A stretch of 10,412 nt of DNA from an uncultured Bacteroidales bacterium (GTDB lineage Bacteria; Bacteroidota; Bacteroidia; Bacteroidales; Paludibacteraceae). The notes under the pieces were generated by a model, which was not told the DNA's origin, ran no database searches, and saw nothing but the letters and a program-made list of their open reading frames with translations. Shown here one piece after another: positions 5,498 through 10,412 of the stretch. Each line of letters opens with the position of its first letter. The first letter of the stretch is position 1. The position numbers were made by a program, and so were the translations under genes. The DNA is taken from contig CADCCH010000060.1 of assembly GCA_902799875.1 (NCBI GenBank), positions 1-10,412 on the forward strand, read 5' to 3'.

Positions 5498-5605
5498 GCT
5501 CATGAGCGCAGCAGCAAAAAATGTAAAGAATTTTCTCATCTTTTTTAGATTTTTTAGTTAAACAAAATATAGTTTATAATTGATTTTGGGGATCGTTTTG
5601 GGTCT

Positions 5606-5625
5606 TTTTGGACGCCTATCCAAAA
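5606..5625 (-). other. 5'-terminal mRNA hairpin of the modular-protein operon
   Basis: TTTTGGA (5606-5612) and TCCAAAA (5619-5625) form a perfect 7-bp stem with a 6-base loop. The predicted start site of the promoter at 5633-5640 is about 5627, so the mRNA would begin with this stem. A 5' hairpin of this kind commonly slows decay, but that is inference here. Confidence 0.5.
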
Positions 5626-5632
5626 TCGACGG

Positions 5633-5664
5633 CAAAATTACTGCTTTTGTTTGACATGGACTAA
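5633..5664 (-). promoter_or_regulatory. Bacteroidetes-type promoter of the modular-protein operon
   Basis: The minus strand has TAATTTTG (5633-5640), an exact TAnnTTTG, in the usual GCAAAATTA context. TTAG (5661-5664), a three-of-four match to TTTG, lies 20 bases upstream. The leader to the ATG at 5539 is about 88 bases. Confidence 0.6.
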
Positions 5665-5727
5665 TACATTTCCGACCGATTTTATGCGTTTTTCGACAAA
5701 CGCACCAATCAGGCAAGAAAAACACAG

Positions 5728-5765
5728 AAAAAATCGCCCCAGATCATAGTGCGAAGGTATGGGGC
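5728..5765 (-). terminator. Rho-independent terminator of the carbohydrate operon
   Basis: On the minus strand GCCCCA (5760-5765) pairs with TGGGGC (5736-5741) around an 18-base loop, followed by GA and six T (5728-5733). It lies 38 bases past the epimerase stop. The loop contains TACCTTCG, one base from a -7 element, but the spacing to any -33 is poor. Confidence 0.55.
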
Positions 5766-5803
5766 AAACTTGTAGGGCTTCATTGATTATTTCAATTTTA
5801 AAA

Positions 5804-7030
5804 TTATAATCTTTCAATTAATTCGATACACATGCGGGAGTTATGATAGGGGCATTTCCAGAATCCGGCTTTGTCGTTGGACGTGTCGGGTGTACCATCT
5901 GGGAGGATTGCCCAGTACCACTCCCCATGTTCGCGGTCGATAAGATGGGATTGAATATAGTCCCATGCCACCTCCGCCATCTCGAGGTTTATGGCGGCTT
6001 CGACAGGAAGATCTTTCTGATTCAGTTTCCATTGGTCTATATATCCGACCACCGCTTCGGCATAGCACCACCATTGGGACTCATTGAGGATTCCATCTTC
6101 TGCAGCTTGCGCCAGTTGTTTGCAGACAGGAAGTGTTTCTTGCAGCAAGATGGGGTCTCCTAATACCTCCAGCGCCTCATGCAACAGCCATGCGGCTTCG
6201 ATATCATGTCCGGGGGAAAAAGAAACCCCTCCCTGCCCCTCCCCACAAGGGAGGGAAGACCAGTTCTCGTCAAAGAAAAGCATCAAGTGACAGGTTGCGG
6301 GATCAAAGATACGGTTGGCAAAGATGTCGATGAGTGTACGGAGCTGCTTTGTAATCCTTTCCTTTGAACGTTGTAGATCGTCTCTTTGTACATCCGCCAA
6401 GACGCGGTAGAGGTTTGTGTATGCTTCGAGCACATGGAGATGGGTGTTCATCGTGAACGCCGCGTTCTCATCCTGTTCGGAGAGGCGCATGTCAGAGATG
6501 GGTTGCCAATCGCGTGTCAGGGCCTCAAGGTAGCCATTTTTACATTTACTCATTTTCTCATTTTCAAATTTGTAGGCATGCGCTTCAAGGTCGTTGAAGA
6601 GACGGATAGCGGCATTGAGTGCCTCTTGGTTATTGGTCAGCCGCACATACTCGGTGAGGCCGTAGATAGCATAAGCGATAGCGAAAGTCTGTTTCCTGGT
6701 GTCAAGGGGTGTACCATCCGCATGGATTGACCAATAGACTCCTCCGGACTCGCGGTCGATGAAGTGGTGCATGAAGTAGTCGTAGGCACGATATGCCAGG
6801 AGGCGGTAGGGGGTGCTATGCAGCACACGCGAGGCAGCCGAGAAAGCCCATAGGATACGTGCATTGAGCACAGCCCCTTTGGGCGCATCGGGATGGAGGA
6901 TATTATGTCCGTCGATACGGCCGTAGAAACCGCCCCGTTCGTTATCCACCATGCGGGTAGCCCAGAAAGGAAGGATATTGGATTCGAGCAGAGACTGAGA
7001 CTCTGCTCGAAGATTTTCATACTTACTCAT
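5804..7030 (-). CDS. AGE-family disaccharide 2-epimerase (cellobiose/mannobiose 2-epimerase)
   Basis: This 408-aa cytoplasmic enzyme interconverts the reducing-end glucose and mannose of beta-1,4 disaccharides at C2. The family's (alpha/alpha)6-barrel landmarks are present: FYGRIDGH (35-42), the NARILWAF segment with R58, HLHVLEAYTNLY (197-208), HDIEAAWLL with H275, E278 and W281, and the final H396 in PYHNSRMCIEL. These match the Arg, His, Glu, Trp and His of known cellobiose 2-epimerases. I chose ATG 7028-7030 because it overlaps the GH9 stop by only 8 bases. A longer start at 7045 (MPFSK) is possible. Two in-frame insertions look foreign: FENEKMSKCK near 155-164 and LPCGEGQGGV near 260-269. 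The second lies just before the catalytic H275. Cellobiose and mannobiose preference cannot be told from sequence alone, and no GH130 phosphorylase is seen in the window. Confidence 0.9.
   Translation of the reverse strand: MSKYENLRAESQSLLESNILPFWATRMVDNERGGFYGRIDGHNILHPDAPKGAVLNARILWAFSAASRVLHSTPYRLLAYRAYDYFMHHFIDRESGGVYWSIHADGTPLDTRKQTFAIAYAIYGLTEYVRLTNNQEALNAAIRLFNDLEAHAYKFENEKMSKCKNGYLEALTRDWQPISDMRLSEQDENAAFTMNTHLHVLEAYTNLYRVLADVQRDDLQRSKERITKQLRTLIDIFANRIFDPATCHLMLFFDENWSSLPCGEGQGGVSFSPGHDIEAAWLLHEALEVLGDPILLQETLPVCKQLAQAAEDGILNESQWWCYAEAVVGYIDQWKLNQKDLPVEAAINLEMAEVAWDYIQSHLIDREHGEWYWAILPDGTPDTSNDKAGFWKCPYHNSRMCIELIERL
6225..6258. repeat. GC-rich palindromic word inserted in the epimerase gene
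   Basis: CCTCCCT (6228-6234) and AGGGAGG (6248-6254) flank a C-rich centre. On the coding strand it reads LPCGEGQGGV between DENWSS and SFSPGHDIE. G/C-only words giving GEGQGG in coding sequence are a pattern I recall from repeats scattered in many bacterial genomes. It is in frame and raises the local GC far above its surroundings. Confidence 0.55.
6536..6571. repeat. AAAATGAG-type word insertion in the epimerase gene
   Basis: The coding strand repeats AAAATGAG and AATGTAAAAATG and encodes KFENEKMSKCKNG. Relatives normally run directly from the preceding helix into the NGYLEALTRDW segment. The words closely resemble the GH9/epimerase junction at 7021-7045 (FENE stop and MSKYEN). Confidence 0.45.
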
Positions 7031-8876
7031 TTTCGAAAAGGGCATCTATACCGGCAGAGAGGGCAAAGAGGGTGACATTCCAGTTGATGGTGACCTCGTT
7101 GGAGGCATAAGATGGCTGATAGTCCAGATAGCTCTCGTCGGCGGGTACGTTCTTGGGGTACTTGACCCCATCGGTAGCCGCATCCTGCCGTGCAGGGTTT
7201 GGTCCTCCGGCAAGGAATCCCGGCAAGGTACCTTTGGGATGCGAATACGAGAGCCGGTGATGCGGATCTTTAGTGGGATGAGTACCGAAGCCCGTCACGT
7301 AGCAGAAGCCGGTTGCGTTCTGTCCGAGCACGTAGTTGAGGCAGCGTTCTGCGTTGATGAGGTATTTCTCATCCCCCGTAAGGCGGTAGGCATAAAGGCA
7401 CTCCACCCCACGCCAGCAACATCCCTCGGAGTTGCAGCCCCAGAAGAAATCCGATTCGCGGTTACCATACGGCGAACGGAAAACGGAGATGGTGTCTGCC
7501 TCGTCGAGATAAGGCGCAAGGTAAGTTAAAAGAGCGTCGGCGTCGGTCTTTCCTTGCAGAAGAAGCTCGAGGTACGCCAATTCAGCTACATTGCCCCATG
7601 TTGCCGGAAGATAATACTTGCCGTCTTTGGTAAGGGTGTTAGCAATAGCACCGGCATGGTCTTTTACATTGGCTTTGTATTGTTCGTCACCGGTGAGCAG
7701 ATACAGTTCTACCTCCGCCCAATAAAACTCATCGTTCACATCAAAATCGTCATACGCACCGGTGGTGATCTCTACCTCTCCGCATTGTTTCATCTCTTCA
7801 TTCTTAGCCCCATGGGGGCACGATGTGCTCGCAAACTGCGCATTCATCTTAGGCTGATCGTAATAGACCTCGGGGTGCTCAACTGCCCAATTGTAGGCAC
7901 GTATTGCGGCTTCTTTGGCTTCCTCACAGAAATCCGGATCATACGGTTCATAAACTCGCGCAGCGAGCGCCATCGTCGCTGCAAAATCGAGCGTAGCCGC
8001 AGTCGTTTTCATCACTACATACCGGGGCTTTTTGCATTGATCGGGACGTATAAATCCCTCGAAAGCCGGTTCGGTAAGCTTATGATATACACCGCCGTCC
8101 GTATCCTGCATCGTCAGCATCCAGCGGAGGTTGTACATCGCTTCCGACAACATGTCGGGACATTTGTCATTTGAGATTTGAGATTCGGGGATGTTGAGGC
8201 GGAGGGTATCGAAATAGGCTTTGTTGAATTCGTACGCCATGAGCCATACGCCCATCGTGAAGCCGGAGTTGACGATATACTTGTTATAATCGCCGGCATC
8301 GTACCACCCTCCTGGTGAGGAGATGATCGTTCCCGCAGGACGCTCTTCGGTCGCTGCTGAAGCATGTACTATCACATGATCATCGGGATGTCCGGCAAGT
8401 CGCGCGTATCCCTCTGCGTATGGCTCTTCCGTCGCCATCGAGGCACGCTGGTGATAGAAAGCACGGAGCGCCTTCCGTGTTAATTCACGATAAGGCCTAT
8501 TGGAGATTTGAAATTGGAGATTGGAGATTTGATCATTCTCCACATAGAGGGTGTAATCGCCACAAGCGGTCAAGTCCGAGAAATCGACCATCTGACAGGG
8601 TTTGCCGGAGACGGGGTTGAGCATTGTTTCGGATGCTTGTCCGCGCCATACGGTATCACCGGCTATATTCAAAATATAGCAATTGGAGATTGGAGATTGG
8701 AGATTGGAGAGAACGATCGTTGCCGTTTTCTCCTGATGAGGCGCAAAGCCTACCTGGTTCAGACGGATAGGACCGTTATCGGGGTTGAAATGGCTGCAAC
8801 TGACAAGGAAAGTACAAAGGGACAAAGTACCAAGGACAAAGTACCAAGGACGATGTAGGGAGGTGTAGTTTTTCAT
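7023..8876 (-). CDS. GH9 family endoglucanase, lipoprotein with N-terminal Ig-like domain
   Basis: This 617-aa secreted beta-1,4-glucanase uses the inverting GH9 mechanism. Residues 1-27 form a lipoprotein signal ending in the lipobox LVSC (24-27), so the mature enzyme is lipid-anchored. Residues 35-125 (IRLNQVGFAPHQEK...) are the Ig-like domain usual in this GH9 subgroup. The catalytic (alpha/alpha)6 barrel follows. It has GGWYDAGDYNKYIV with D193 and D196 as the general-base pair, GTHPTKDPHHRLSYS (531-545) as the His signature, and ESYLDYQPSYASNEVTINWN with D585 and the acid E594. All expected residues are present. Three in-frame word insertions (LQSPISN, DQISNLQFQISN, SQISN) are not usual in relatives. 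The ATG overlaps the symporter stop by ATGA, so the genes are coupled. Substrate could be cellulose, mixed-linkage glucan, xyloglucan or glucomannan. The epimerase next door favours glucomannan or cello-oligosaccharides. Confidence 0.95.
   Translation of the reverse strand: MKNYTSLHRPWYFVLGTLSLCTFLVSCSHFNPDNGPIRLNQVGFAPHQEKTATIVLSNLQSPISNCYILNIAGDTVWRGQASETMLNPVSGKPCQMVDFSDLTACGDYTLYVENDQISNLQFQISNRPYRELTRKALRAFYHQRASMATEEPYAEGYARLAGHPDDHVIVHASAATEERPAGTIISSPGGWYDAGDYNKYIVNSGFTMGVWLMAYEFNKAYFDTLRLNIPESQISNDKCPDMLSEAMYNLRWMLTMQDTDGGVYHKLTEPAFEGFIRPDQCKKPRYVVMKTTAATLDFAATMALAARVYEPYDPDFCEEAKEAAIRAYNWAVEHPEVYYDQPKMNAQFASTSCPHGAKNEEMKQCGEVEITTGAYDDFDVNDEFYWAEVELYLLTGDEQYKANVKDHAGAIANTLTKDGKYYLPATWGNVAELAYLELLLQGKTDADALLTYLAPYLDEADTISVFRSPYGNRESDFFWGCNSEGCCWRGVECLYAYRLTGDEKYLINAERCLNYVLGQNATGFCYVTGFGTHPTKDPHHRLSYSHPKGTLPGFLAGGPNPARQDAATDGVKYPKNVPADESYLDYQPSYASNEVTINWNVTLFALSAGIDALFENE
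8169..8185. repeat. ATTTGAG word repeat in GH9 (copy 3)
   Basis: ATTTGAG occurs in tandem (two and a half units) and encodes the SQISN stretch after residue 231. It is a variant of the ATTGGAG word used at 8499-8532 and 8682-8709. It lies in a loop of the catalytic domain. Confidence 0.5.
8499..8532. repeat. ATTGGAG/ATTTGA word repeat in GH9 (copy 2)
   Basis: The plus strand alternates ATTGGAG and ATTTGA(A) units. The coding strand reads DQISNLQFQISN (residues 115-126), between the Ig-like and catalytic domains. It is likely linker sequence. Confidence 0.55.
8682..8709. repeat. (ATTGGAG)4 tandem repeat in GH9 (copy 1)
   Basis: Four exact 7-base ATTGGAG units lie in tandem and encode NLQSPISN (residues 58-65) within the Ig-like domain. 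Seven is not a multiple of three, so a unit gained or lost would shift the frame of this gene. Confidence 0.75.
8807..8851. repeat. 14-base repeat coding the GH9 signal-peptide core
   Basis: Exact 14-base units GGACAAAGTACCAA lie at 8820-8833 and 8834-8847, with a diverged copy at 8807-8819. On the coding strand they give WYFVL, GTLSL and CTFLV, the same DNA word read in three successive frames. These residues form most of the hydrophobic core of the lipoprotein signal. Confidence 0.7.
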
Positions 8877-10216
8877 TTTTTCAACGGGAATTTATAGGCA
8901 AGGAATGCCATGATACATGCTATTGCTGCGGGGAAGAGGCTAAAGAGCGCCCAGACCATCGTCCGTACGGATTCCTCATTGGTAATGGTAACGACGGTCT
9001 CGCCGGTGAGCATATTCGTCTCGGACACCAGTCCGGCATAGCCTAACAGAAGGGCGATGAGACTGCCGGAGATAGCACCGCCGAACTTCTGTGCCATCGT
9101 TCCGGAAGAGAAGATAAGTCCTGTTGAGGAAGTCCCGTTTTTCTCGGTAGCATAGTCCGCCACATCGGCATACATCGACCATATCAGCGGGGAGTACAGA
9201 CCTGCGCCCACGGACGCCAGCATCGACACTGCGAGCATGAGCCATATATACGAACTCTCCATCGGTATGAAGAAATACAGGACGGAGAAGACGCAGCAAA
9301 TGACAGACGCCCATACAAACGCCATCCGTTTCGAGCCTACCTTGCGGGTGAACACCGGACTGACAGCGCCGAAAATCATACAAGTCACTTCGCTGAACGC
9401 CATGAAGGCGGTATAATTGATGATAAACCGCCCAACCGTCACATCTCCGCCCACGCAATAGGTGAACATATACGCCACGACCGCATAGCGGAAACCGTTG
9501 AAGAAATTCGAGCAGAAAGCCACCGAGGTCATATACACCCAAGGTTTGTTGCGGAACAGATCCGCGAACTGCTTAAAACTGAATTTCTCGGCGATGACCG
9601 GCTTGTGGCGCTCACGTGTCAGCATACCGCAGGCGAAAGTCATAAGAGCCGCCAAGAGCCCGAATCCGGCACCAAGCACCGTGTACTGATGTTGTTCCGT
9701 ACCGCCCACCATCTTCTGCAAATACGGGAAAACCAGCAGGGTGACAAACCCCATCGCGTAGGCTCCTACCATACGATAGGCGGAGAATTGGTTTTTCTCG
9801 TCATCATCCGTGGTCATCACACCGAGTAGCGAACCGTACGGCACGTTCACCGCCGTATAGACCGCCATCATCAGCAGATAAAAACCATACGCCCATATCC
9901 GTTTGCCGGTCATTCCCAAGTCCGGCGTGAAAAGCAGCAAGGCGAAGATGATCCCGAAGGGTATCGAACCGAAGATGAGCCATGGACGGTACGTGCCCCA
10001 ACGCGACCGGGTACGATCGGCAATAGACCCCATGAGCGGATCCGTGAACACATCGAAGATACGCGCCGTCAGCATCAGCGCTGCCGCATCCGCGAAAGTC
10101 AGACCGAACACATGGGTGAAGTACATCGGGAACGCGATGGACATGATCTTCCAGGTGATGCCGCCGGAAGCGGCATCACCCAGAGCATATCCGATTTTTT
10201 CTCGTATAGAAACCAT
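8873..10216 (-). CDS. GPH-family sugar:cation symporter (MFS fold)
   Basis: This 447-aa inner-membrane transporter has about 12 hydrophobic segments. The family signature is clear: GDAASGGITWKIM near the start, IFDVFTDPLMGSIADRTRS (53-71), and RWGTYRPWLIFGSIPF (72-87), with VNVPYGSLLGVMT in the next loop. The cytosolic middle loop (KFSFKQFADLFRNKPW) is also typical. GPH symporters import oligosaccharides or glycosides with H+ or Na+. Here the likely cargo is cello- or manno-oligosaccharide released by the GH9 enzyme. Its stop TGA overlaps the GH9 ATG, and the next upstream gene ends 42 bases before its ATG, so it is in the middle of the operon. It may have been annotated generically as MFS. 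Sugar specificity cannot be read from sequence. Confidence 0.92.
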   Translation of the reverse strand: MVSIREKIGYALGDAASGGITWKIMSIAFPMYFTHVFGLTFADAAALMLTARIFDVFTDPLMGSIADRTRSRWGTYRPWLIFGSIPFGIIFALLLFTPDLGMTGKRIWAYGFYLLMMAVYTAVNVPYGSLLGVMTTDDDEKNQFSAYRMVGAYAMGFVTLLVFPYLQKMVGGTEQHQYTVLGAGFGLLAALMTFACGMLTRERHKPVIAEKFSFKQFADLFRNKPWVYMTSVAFCSNFFNGFRYAVVAYMFTYCVGGDVTVGRFIINYTAFMAFSEVTCMIFGAVSPVFTRKVGSKRMAFVWASVICCVFSVLYFFIPMESSYIWLMLAVSMLASVGAGLYSPLIWSMYADVADYATEKNGTSSTGLIFSSGTMAQKFGGAISGSLIALLLGYAGLVSETNMLTGETVVTITNEESVRTMVWALFSLFPAAIACIMAFLAYKFPLKK

Positions 10217-10220
10217 AATG

Positions 10221-10250
10221 ATTGACGATTGGACGATTTACGATGTACGA
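10221..10250. repeat. ACGATT/ACGATG word repeat in the gap before the symporter
   Basis: The 42-base gap between the partial upstream gene and the symporter is mainly GACGATT, TACGATG and TACGAAG words. It is the fifth word-rich gene border in this window. No terminator is seen, so transcription should continue from the upstream gene. Confidence 0.45.
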
Positions 10251-10258
10251 AGTATGAT

Positions 10259-10412
10259 TTAATAGGTGATTTTATCTATTTGGAGACCGAACCCTACTAC
10301 GGACATCGCCCCACGTTCGTCCACGAGCGCCTTGCAATGGTCGTCATAGACGAAGGTGAAGGGGCTGGTTTTGGAGTCCATACCATCCACCTGCGGCACG
10401 AGGTCGTCATCC
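10259..10412 (-). CDS. C-terminal end of an unidentified protein, first visible gene of the carbohydrate operon
   Basis: The frame runs in from the window edge and stops at TAA 10259-10261. The visible 50 residues include DDDLVPQVDGMDSKTSPFTF, then VYDDHCKALVDERGAM and a final VVGFGLQIDKITY. It is acidic, with a strand-rich, jelly-roll-like end, as at the C-terminus of a glycan-binding or glycoside hydrolase accessory domain. No catalytic motif is visible. In related Bacteroidales operons a mannanase or GH130 phosphorylase precedes the symporter, but this tail does not let me decide. It lies 42 bases before the symporter and probably belongs to the same transcript. Confidence 0.7.
   Translation of the reverse strand, partial: DDDLVPQVDGMDSKTSPFTFVYDDHCKALVDERGAMSVVGFGLQIDKITY

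Larger units (their letters stand above)
3660..5539 (-). pseudogene. Secreted three-module beta-sandwich protein, broken by three frame lesions
   Basis: ATG at 5537-5539 starts a signal peptide, MRKFFTFFAAALMS. It then runs out of frame into the middle of a repeated module (WWGWNSTQANVESKLEGTI). Three modules follow (A 5087-5497, B 4715-5064, C 4242-4662), each like ITLDASAWWGWDSS, LVVVVDNIEGC, then LVLQSAVTGSFTVSRIFLEK. This is a jelly-roll, carbohydrate-binding-like pattern. A Pro-Glu linker lies at 4663-4714, and the remaining C-terminal domain (3660-4230) ends TGVENIQ, then YIIKNGVKYNAQGQIVK, as in many Prevotella secreted proteins. The lesions are a deletion joining the signal peptide to module A, a 10-base duplication (5128-5147), and a deletion of about 76 net bases in module B near 4775. 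The longest intact stretch is about 371 codons (3660-4775) but it lacks an ATG and a signal peptide. Promoter, hairpin and downstream gene are intact, so the cause may be assembly collapse rather than decay. There is no catalytic domain, so a surface binding protein is the best guess. Confidence 0.75.

Noticed and set aside
5744..5765. TACCTTCG as a -7 promoter element.
   Set aside because: It lies in the loop of a terminator, has one mismatch, and lacks a properly spaced -33.
5794..5805. AATTTTAAAATT palindrome at the epimerase stop.
   Set aside because: Pure A/T, weak as a hairpin; the GC-stemmed terminator at 5728-5765 explains termination better.
7808..7821. GCCCC-ATG-GGGGC palindrome within GH9.
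   Set aside because: A single short dyad in coding DNA without any repeat or neighbouring signal, so I could not separate it from chance.
7554..8174. Plus-strand 206-codon frame inside the GH9 gene.
   Set aside because: Antisense shadow of the GH9 catalytic domain, which has all its expected residues.
8976..9542. Minus-strand 188-codon frame inside the symporter gene.
   Set aside because: Cys/Arg-rich shadow of the clear 12-segment transporter in another frame.

Overview
The window looks like a chromosomal segment of a Bacteroidales bacterium, probably Prevotella-like. Several promoters fit the Bacteroidetes pattern (TAnnTTTG at -7, TTTG-like at -33, about 20 bases apart), and most starts lack a Shine-Dalgarno. 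The gene content also fits: an AAA_14/DUF4143 ATPase, a lipoprotein GH9 cellulase, an AGE-family disaccharide 2-epimerase, a GPH-type sugar symporter, and a secreted multi-module protein with a Prevotella-style C-terminus. No rRNA, tRNA, CRISPR array or transposase was seen.

Layout. (1) 1-1444, minus strand: a cassette of small uncharacterised proteins (108, 54, 88 and 72 aa). It is followed by a terminator, a new promoter and the first codons of a fifth small protein at the window edge. At least three of these proteins share an N-terminal pattern. A 96-base imperfect inverted repeat lies between the 54- and 88-aa genes. (2) 1445-1780: a divergent intergenic region with two promoters and 33-base repeats spacing a GTGCAAA box. 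(3) 1781-3203, plus strand: the ATPase and its terminator. (4) 3201-3406, minus strand: a 68-aa helix-turn-helix-like reading frame that is complete only if a -1 shift occurs at an A8 run. (5) 3442-5664, minus strand: a full transcription unit with promoter, 5' hairpin, signal peptide, three near-identical beta-sandwich modules, a C-terminal domain, a 45-aa protein with a perfect Shine-Dalgarno, and a terminator. The large gene is broken at three places, so it is a pseudogene or a repeat-collapsed assembly. (6) 5728-10412, minus strand: a tightly overlapping carbohydrate operon. In transcription order it holds the 3' end of an unidentified gene, the GPH symporter, the GH9 lipoprotein and the cellobiose/mannobiose 2-epimerase, then a terminator.

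The carbohydrate operon reads as one pathway. The GH9 enzyme cuts a beta-1,4-glucan or glucomannan outside the cytoplasm, the symporter imports short oligosaccharides, and the epimerase converts the reducing-end glucose or mannose of a disaccharide. The beta-sandwich protein next door may bind the same polysaccharide, which is inference.

Across the window, short repeated words sit at gene borders and inside coding sequence. They build parts of the GH9 signal peptide and make lineage-specific insertions in GH9 and the epimerase. The observations most worth checking are the small-protein cassette, the -1 frameshift candidate, the 33-base repeat array, the broken modular gene, and the word repeats used as coding sequence.
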